Assembly: GCA_050249235.1 (NCBI GenBank)
Contig: JBFWQW010000111.1
Location: 1-9,106, forward strand
Direction of reading: 5' to 3'
Origin: JAEKLB01 sp050249235
Lineage (GTDB): Bacteria > Actinomycetota > Acidimicrobiia > Acidimicrobiales > CADCSY01
Length of the DNA stretch: 9,106 nucleotides
Shown here one piece after another: positions 4,808 to 9,106 of the stretch. Positions within the stretch are counted from its first letter, which is position 1. Each line of letters opens with the position of its first letter. Below the pieces are notes generated by a model, which worked only from the letters and a program-made list of their open reading frames with translations, ran no database searches and was not told where the DNA came from. A program made the position numbers and the translations under genes.

Positions 4808-5410
4808 ATGACGCCGAGCCGTACCGGTGACGTCGGCATCGCCTGCGTGCGCACCGGCGCCTCCTACGGCGATCCACCGTACGAGCTCGTCACCAACACC
4901 TGGCTAGTGGGCGACGAGCACGAGGTGGTGGTCATCGACGCCGCCAACGACGCCGGCCTGATCCTCGACGCCGTCGGCGGCCGACGGGTCGTGGGCGTCC
5001 TCTGCACCAACGGGACGGTCGACCACGTCAACGCCGCCCCGGCCGTCGCCGACGCCACCGGCGCGCCGGTGCTGCTCAACGCCGACGACCGGCGGATGTG
5101 GGCCGGCACCCACCCGGACCGGGCGCCGGAGGGCGGGCTGGTCGACGGCCAGGTCGTCACCGTGGCCGGGCTCGAGCTGCGGGTCCTGTGCACGCCCGGC
5201 TACACCCGGGGCTCGGTGGCCTTCCACGCCCCCGGCGCGTCGACCGTGTTCGCGGGCGACACCCTCGGGCCCGTCGATCCGGCCGGCCGCCACGCCGACG
5301 TCCGGCGGGCGTCGATCGGGGCCCTCCTCGCGCTGCCGGCGGGCACACTGGTCCGGCCCGGCCACGGCGAGCCGGCCACCGTGGCCGAGCACGTTCGCAC
5401 CGTCGACTGA
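4808..5410 (+). CDS. Metallo-beta-lactamase-fold protein lacking one metal site
   Basis: This 200-residue protein covers a whole MBL fold. It resembles, from memory, the actinobacterial MBL hydrolases linked to mycothiol-dependent formaldehyde oxidation (VxNNxWIVGDxHEAIVIDAAHDA, CTHxHNDHVNAAPALAD). The metal motif that should read T-H-x-H-x-D-H is TNGTVDH (67-73), so the first two His are N68 and T70. The usual PGH is PGY (Y132). Retained are D72, H73, bridging D151 in AGDTL and H186 in RPGHG. Thus all three His of the Zn1 site are gone and the Zn2 site is complete. It may use one metal, have a new activity, or be a pseudoenzyme. Start ATG 4808 has no clear Shine-Dalgarno; no other start codon is in frame nearby. 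It converges on the kinase gene with 19 nt between stops. Confidence 0.85.
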   Translation: MTPSRTGDVGIACVRTGASYGDPPYELVTNTWLVGDEHEVVVIDAANDAGLILDAVGGRRVVGVLCTNGTVDHVNAAPAVADATGAPVLLNADDRRMWAGTHPDRAPEGGLVDGQVVTVAGLELRVLCTPGYTRGSVAFHAPGASTVFAGDTLGPVDPAGRHADVRRASIGALLALPAGTLVRPGHGEPATVAEHVRTVD

Positions 5411-5429
5411 GTCAGCCGACGAACCCGTC

Positions 5430-6839
5430 TCAGCCGGCGAGGGCCAGCCGGATGGTGGCGGTCGTGCCCGCCGGTCCGGTGCGCACCTCGACGGTGCCGC
5501 CCTGGGCCTCCACGAGGCTCTTCACCACCGCCAGCCCGAGGCCGCTGCCGCTGGTCACGCCGGTCGACCGGGTCGTCACGAAGGGCTCGAAGATGCGCTT
5601 GGCGACGGCCGGGTCGATCCCGGGTCCGTCGTCGGCGACCGTCAGGCACAGGTCGGCTCCGTCGACGGTCGCTTCCACCACCACCGATGTGCCGGCCGGG
5701 GTGTGGGTGACCGCGTTGGCGACGAGGTTGAGGATGGCCTGGGCCAACATGGTCTGGTCGGCGTCGACGACGACCGGCGGCGCCGGCCGCAGCTCCACGC
5801 CTTCGATGCCGAGCCCCGTCAGCCGACCCCGGAGCTCGTCGAGGACGTCGGGGACGAAGACCGGGCCCAGCTCTGTGGCGCCGCCGTCGCGACCCTCCGC
5901 GATTGCTTCGAGGTCGTCGGTGATCCGAGCCAGGCGGTCGAGCTCCGCCAGCATTGTCCGGACGAGCTCGCCGGCGGCGTCGTCGCCGGTCCCGGGACCG
6001 CCGGGATCCCGCCCGCCGACGTCGAGCGCGCCGAAGAGCTCGGCGTGGCCGCGGGCGACCGCGAGGGGCGTGCGCAGCTCGTGGGAGACGGCGCTGAGCA
6101 GTCGACGCCGGTGCTCGGCGTCGTCGCCGATCCGGTCGAGCATGCGGTTGAACTCGTGGGCGAGCGTGCCGATCTCGTCGCGGCGTCCGGTTGCCGGCAC
6201 CCGGGCGGTGAGGTCACGGCCCCCGGTGGCGCGGGCCGCGGCGGCCAGCTCGGTCACCGGCCGCACCGCTCGACGGGTGGCGACGATCAGCACCGCCCCG
6301 CCGACCACCAGTCCGACCGAGCCGGCCGCGGCGATGCTCCCGAGCGAGGCGATGGCGTCGGCCTGGACGTCCTCGAGCGTGCCGACGACGACGACCTGGC
6401 CGACCTCCTGACCCGCCGCCGTCAGGGTCGCGTTGAGCACCCGGGTGGGCCCCTCCGCGGTGGCCACCGTCCGGAGCCTGCCCGGCGTGCCCTCCGGGAG
6501 CTCGCCGTCCCGGCGGAGGTCGACCAACGGGTCCGGGCCCGTCGTGGTGCTGTAGGTGTCCGAGCCGATGTGCACGACGGTGAGATGGCGCCGGCTGCCC
6601 GGATGGAGGGCGAGGTACTCGCGGACCGCGGCCCGCAATTCCGTCCCCGTCACCTGGGCGTGATCGGGGAACCGCAACGGGAGCTCGGTCCTGACGGTGC
6701 GCAGCTCATCGCGCAGCACCCGGTCGACGGCCTGGCGCCCGGTGACGCGGACGAGCTGGTAGGTGATCACGGCCACCGCGACGAGCGTCGCGACGAGCAC
6801 GCCGACGCCGATGACCGCGAGCCGGGTCGGGAGCCGCAT
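5430..6839 (-). CDS. Sensor histidine kinase of a two-component system
   Basis: The 469-residue membrane kinase has TM1 at about 6-28, an extracytoplasmic sensor region of about 135 residues, and TM2 at about 168-188. HAMP spans about 189-240. The dimerisation box SHELRTPLAV carries phospho-acceptor H253. The ATPase domain has N box NLVANAVTHT (N371/N375), G1 DDGPGID (403-409), F box IFEPFV and G2 GSGLGLAVV (431-439). A Gly/Pro/Asp-rich insert (about 274-288) lies between the two HisKA helices. The sensor region matches nothing I know. The start ATG 6839 shares one base with the regulator stop (TGATG), so translation is probably coupled; upstream in-frame sequence belongs to the regulator gene in another frame. 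It should phosphorylate the regulator encoded just upstream. Confidence 0.93.
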   Translation of the reverse strand: MRLPTRLAVIGVGVLVATLVAVAVITYQLVRVTGRQAVDRVLRDELRTVRTELPLRFPDHAQVTGTELRAAVREYLALHPGSRRHLTVVHIGSDTYSTTTGPDPLVDLRRDGELPEGTPGRLRTVATAEGPTRVLNATLTAAGQEVGQVVVVGTLEDVQADAIASLGSIAAAGSVGLVVGGAVLIVATRRAVRPVTELAAAARATGGRDLTARVPATGRRDEIGTLAHEFNRMLDRIGDDAEHRRRLLSAVSHELRTPLAVARGHAELFGALDVGGRDPGGPGTGDDAAGELVRTMLAELDRLARITDDLEAIAEGRDGGATELGPVFVPDVLDELRGRLTGLGIEGVELRPAPPVVVDADQTMLAQAILNLVANAVTHTPAGTSVVVEATVDGADLCLTVADDGPGIDPAVAKRIFEPFVTTRSTGVTSGSGLGLAVVKSLVEAQGGTVEVRTGPAGTTATIRLALAG

Positions 6840-7495
6840 CAGGCCGAGAGCCGGTAGCCGGCACCGCGGACGGTCTGGATGCGATCGGCCCCGAGCTTCC
6901 GCCGGAGGTGGCGCACGTAGGCCTCGACCACGTTGCTCCCGCCGTCGAAGTCGTAGCCCCACACCTGGTCGAGGAGCTGGGCCTTCGACAGGACGTGGCC
7001 CGGATGGCGGACGAGCACCTCGGCCAGGGCGAACTCCCGGGGCGACAGCTCGACATTGCGCCCGTCGACCGTGGCCCGGCGGGCCAGGAGGTCGAGGGCG
7101 ATGCCGGCGGCCTCGACGGTCGACGCGGCCGGCTGGTCGCTGGCCCGGAGGCGGGCCCGGACGCGGGCGAGGAGCTCCGAGAAGCTGAACGGCTTGACCA
7201 CGTAGTCGTCGGCCCCTGCGTCGAGGTTCGCCACCTTGTCGGCGGTCGACGACCTGGCGGTCAGCACGATCACCGGGAGCGCGGGGCGCAGCGACCGGAG
7301 CCGCACGAGGACCTCTTCGCCGGCGAGGCCGGGCAGACCGAGGTCGAGCACCACGAGGTCGACGTCGTCCCGCTGGGCCAGGGCGAGCCCGACCGCGCCG
7401 TCCGGCGTGTCGAGCACCACGTAGCCGGCAGCTTCAAAGCCGCGCCGGAGGAAGCCCACGATCCCGCCTTCGTCCTCGACGACCAGGATCGCCAT
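6839..7495 (-). CDS. OmpR/PhoB-family response regulator
   Basis: This 218-residue protein has the full family length. The receiver domain (1-115) has the acidic pocket E7/D8, phospho-acceptor D51 in VVLDLGLP, T79 in VLTAR and K101 in KPFSFSEL. The winged-helix DNA-binding domain (about 127-216) includes LSPREFALAEVL, VWGYDFDGGSNVVEAYVRHL and TVRGAGYRL. The start ATG 7495 has a strong GAGGGAG 4 nt upstream. It is first in a two-gene operon with the kinase. Proteins of this family bind head-to-tail sites repeated every 11 bp, and the spacer upstream holds two such arrays, so it probably regulates itself and the divergent PepSY-PAP2 genes. Confidence 0.95.
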   Translation of the reverse strand: MAILVVEDEGGIVGFLRRGFEAAGYVVLDTPDGAVGLALAQRDDVDLVVLDLGLPGLAGEEVLVRLRSLRPALPVIVLTARSSTADKVANLDAGADDYVVKPFSFSELLARVRARLRASDQPAASTVEAAGIALDLLARRATVDGRNVELSPREFALAEVLVRHPGHVLSKAQLLDQVWGYDFDGGSNVVEAYVRHLRRKLGADRIQTVRGAGYRLSA

Positions 7496-7554
7496 CCAGC
7501 TCCCTCTGCGCGACGACCCGGGAACCCGGACGCGTCGCCACCTTCGCAGTCCTG

Positions 7555-7587
7555 CCTGACAACAGCCTGATGCCCACCTGACCGTCC
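7555..7587 (-). promoter_or_regulatory. Operator-like array, three units at 11-bp spacing, facing the regulator
   Basis: On the plus strand CCTGA begins at 7555, 7566 and 7577. Read on the minus strand, towards the regulator gene, it is three TCAGG cores exactly 11 bp apart, in 7-bp units GTCAGGT, ATCAGGC and GTCAGGC separated by 4 bp. One helical turn per unit is the hallmark of OmpR/PhoB-family operators. It lies 60 nt upstream of the regulator start codon. Confidence 0.6.
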
Positions 7588-7608
7588 TGTCATCTCCCGT
7601 CCAGAACT

Positions 7609-7641
7609 TTCAGGTTCGGTTCACGGCGACGTCATCGGCGT
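7609..7641 (+). promoter_or_regulatory. Operator-like array, three units at 11-bp spacing, facing the PepSY gene
   Basis: On the plus strand TTCAGGT (7609), TTCACGG (7620) and GTCATCG (7631) place TCA cores exactly 11 bp apart with 4-bp spacers. This is the same core as the opposite array, now pointing at the PepSY gene, whose start is 24 nt further on. It resembles the GTTCACC units of Streptomyces PHO boxes and the TCACAGC units of M. tuberculosis PhoP, both from memory. The third unit is degenerate. Confidence 0.5.
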
Positions 7642-7665
7642 GGGAGAGAGTCGTCGCAGACCCCC

Positions 7666-8364
7666 GTGATCGGAGCCCGACAGGTGCCAACCACCCAGAC
7701 GCCAACCACAAGGATGATGCTCGCCGCCGCTGCCGGCGCGGTGACCGCAGGCGTGCTCGGCGCGGGTGTCCTCGCCGTGCTCGACGACCCGGCGCGCGAC
7801 GTCGCCGCCATCCGCCTCACCCAGGCGTCCGACGCAACCGGGACCGGGACCGGTCGGGAGGAGCAGGTGCCGCCCCTCGAGGAGCTGATCGGACGGGTCG
7901 AGCGGGAGGGCGACGACGGCGACGACCTCCGCGTCGGACGCGTCGAGCTGGACTTCGGTCCGGACAGCTGGATCGCCACCGCCGGGCCCACCGTGGACCT
8001 CGACGGGGACGGTGCGACCGAGGAGCTGGCCGCCGAGCTCGACGGCCTGGTCGGCAGGGAGGTCCGCCTCCTGGTCCGCTTCGACGACGACGACGACGAG
8101 GACGCGACGGTGTTCGTCGTCGACGGCCGCACCTATCGCGAGATCGGCGGGCCGGCGCCGTGGCCGGCTGCCGGCGCCGTGGGCGAGGCGGCCGTCCGGG
8201 CCGCCGCGATAGCGGCCGTGGGCGAGGGCTCCCGGGTCGTCGAGCTCGATGCCGAGGAAGGCACGGCGGTCGCGTGGGAGGCCGAGGTCGTCGACCGTCA
8301 GGGCCGGGAGCACGAGGTGCTCCTCGATGCGACGGGCAAGGTGATCGATGTCAGCCGCGACTGA
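7666..8364 (+). CDS. Membrane-anchored PepSY-domain protein with EF-hand-like loop
   Basis: This 232-residue protein has an N-terminal hydrophobic helix (about 17-39, MMLAAAAGAV onward) that should anchor or export it. The middle part (about 88-165) has a DLDGDGATEE loop (111-120) with the D-x-D-x-D-G spacing of calcium-binding EF-hand/dockerin loops, and an acidic run FDDDDDEDAT (139-148). The C-terminal part (about 172-232: AAIAAVGEGSRVVELD, VDRQGREHEVLLDATGKV) matches a PepSY domain. PepSY proteins often accompany two-component systems; many are extracytoplasmic and some inhibit proteases. GTG 7666 is taken as start with a purine-rich stretch (GGGAGAGAG) upstream; GTG 7684 or ATG 7714/7717 are possible and would shorten the cytoplasmic lead. 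It is divergent from the response regulator and overlapped by the phosphatase gene. Direct evidence for metal binding is lacking. Confidence 0.8.
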   Translation: MIGARQVPTTQTPTTRMMLAAAAGAVTAGVLGAGVLAVLDDPARDVAAIRLTQASDATGTGTGREEQVPPLEELIGRVEREGDDGDDLRVGRVELDFGPDSWIATAGPTVDLDGDGATEELAAELDGLVGREVRLLVRFDDDDDEDATVFVVDGRTYREIGGPAPWPAAGAVGEAAVRAAAIAAVGEGSRVVELDAEEGTAVAWEAEVVDRQGREHEVLLDATGKVIDVSRD

Positions 8365-9106
8365 CGCTGCGCTCGACGCTCACGACCTCGACGCTCAGGA
8401 CCTCGACGCTCAGGACCTCGAGCACGTCGAGCACGGCCGCTCCGAACTGGCCTGCGGCCGCCCCACCACCGATGCCTCCCGGCGGCGCCGGTGGGCCACG
8501 TGGCCGCTCGCAGTCGCCCTGGCCCTGGCCTTCGTCGCCCTGGCCGGCACCACCGCCGTGAGCGCCGGCCCGGGCGCGCTCGACGACTGGGGCCACCGGG
8601 CGGCGATCGAGATGCGCAGCCCGGCCGCCACCGCCTTCTTCGAGATCGTGACGCACCTCGGTGCCGGCCTCGTGGTGAGCGTCGCCGCCCTTGGCGTCGC
8701 CGCCGTGATCTGGCGTCGTTGCCCCGTCCTGGCGTCGTTGATCCTGTTCGCCGGGATGGCCCGTCCCCTGCTGTCCATGGTCCTGAAGGAGTCGGTCGCC
8801 CGCCCCCGCCCCGACGGCGACGTGCTCGTGCACCCGTCGAGTGCCTCGTTCCCGAGCGGCCACACGTTCGCCGCCGTGGTCTTCTGGGGGATGCTGCCGC
8901 TCGTCGTCGCCGCCGTCACCTCCCACCGTGTGGCGCGGGTTGCGTCCGTCGGCGTCGCCGTCGTGGCGGTGGCCCTGGTCGGCGCGAGCCGGGTCTACCT
9001 CGGCGCCCACTGGTTGACCGATGTCGTCGGCAGCGTGCTCGTGGGCGGCGCCTGCCTCGTGCTCGTCACCGCCGCCCTCGACCACCTCCACCGCTCGCCG
9101 GGCGTC
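8348..9106 (+). CDS. PAP2-family membrane phosphatase (3' end outside window)
   Basis: The frame from ATG 8348 stays open for 253 codons to the window edge. All three PAP2 signatures are present: K-x6-RP (K147 to P155), PSGH (169-172) and SR-x5-H-x3-D (S214 to D225), giving catalytic H172 and H221. Several membrane helices surround them (about 53-73, 103-122, 127-147, 173-191, 197-213, 226-243). The family removes phosphate from lipid phosphates such as undecaprenyl pyrophosphate or phosphatidic acid at the membrane; the substrate is not readable here. The first ~50 residues are an unusual acidic repeat region followed by RRRR at the membrane. AAGG lies 6 nt before the ATG, inside the PepSY gene, which it overlaps by 17 nt, so the two are probably one coupled operon. 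Confidence 0.92.
   Translation, partial: MSAATDAALDAHDLDAQDLDAQDLEHVEHGRSELACGRPTTDASRRRRWATWPLAVALALAFVALAGTTAVSAGPGALDDWGHRAAIEMRSPAATAFFEIVTHLGAGLVVSVAALGVAAVIWRRCPVLASLILFAGMARPLLSMVLKESVARPRPDGDVLVHPSSASFPSGHTFAAVVFWGMLPLVVAAVTSHRVARVASVGVAVVAVALVGASRVYLGAHWLTDVVGSVLVGGACLVLVTAALDHLHRSPGV
8375..8419 (+). repeat. Three 15-bp tandem repeats encoding a pentapeptide repeat
   Basis: GACGCTCACGACCTC is followed by two identical units GACGCTCAGGACCTC. Within the phosphatase frame they encode DAHDL, DAQDL, DAQDL (residues 10-24). Unit changes keep the reading frame. The array begins 11 nt after the PepSY stop codon. Confidence 0.8.

Noticed and set aside
5098..6411. Ser/Arg/Pro-rich plus-strand frame opposite the kinase
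   Set aside because: Composition is typical of an antisense frame, and it overlaps two genes with intact catalytic-domain motifs.
7517..7537. Hairpin CCGGG-AA-CCCGG flanked by CGACG/CGTCG ahead of the regulator gene
   Set aside because: The inner loop is too short as written and such palindromes are frequent at this GC content; it is not strong enough to call a riboswitch or terminator.
8375..8419. CRISPR-like array
   Set aside because: The units are directly tandem with no spacers and lie in frame within a gene.
8351..9091. His/Gly/Asp-rich minus-strand frame opposite the PAP2 gene
   Set aside because: The plus strand carries all three PAP2 signatures in a frame open to the window edge; the minus frame is its mirror.

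Overview
The window reads as a chromosomal stretch from a very GC-rich actinobacterium. Codons almost always end in G or C, promoters look like bare TANNNT boxes, and leaderless or weakly led starts are common. A separate trpF and the protein families present would fit a lineage outside the Streptomyces/Mycobacterium core, such as Acidimicrobiia, but that placement is inference. I see no insertion sequence, CRISPR array, phage gene or plasmid gene.

Layout. Positions 1-3333 are a dispersed tRNA neighbourhood: tRNA-Pro(TGG), tRNA-Gly(TCC), tRNA-Arg(TCT, minus strand), tRNA-His(GTG) and tRNA-Lys(CTT). It is interleaved with a two-domain VOC/glyoxalase-fold protein (minus) and a five-helix membrane protein carrying a sulfite-oxidase-type molybdopterin domain (plus). 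Positions 3334-3958 hold no recognisable family. On the minus strand there is a chain of three tiny open frames, each joined to the next by an ATGA overlap; the first has coding-like composition. Positions 3959-5410 carry phosphoribosylanthranilate isomerase (trpF) and a metallo-beta-lactamase-fold protein. Both lack textbook active-site residues: TrpF has Asp in place of the catalytic Cys, and the MBL protein has lost all three histidines of one metal site while keeping the other site.

Positions 5430-9106 look like one envelope-sensing module. An OmpR-type response regulator and its histidine kinase run leftwards (1-nt overlap). Divergently, a membrane-anchored PepSY-domain protein with an EF-hand-like loop runs rightwards, overlapped by 17 nt by a PAP2-family lipid phosphatase that leaves the window. 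The 170-nt divergent spacer contains two arrays of TCA-centred repeats, three units each at exact 11-bp spacing and pointing in opposite directions. This is the layout expected of OmpR/PhoP-type operators, so the regulator probably controls both its own operon and the PepSY-PAP2 operon. I think this operator/module and the two altered active sites are the most rewarding parts of the window.
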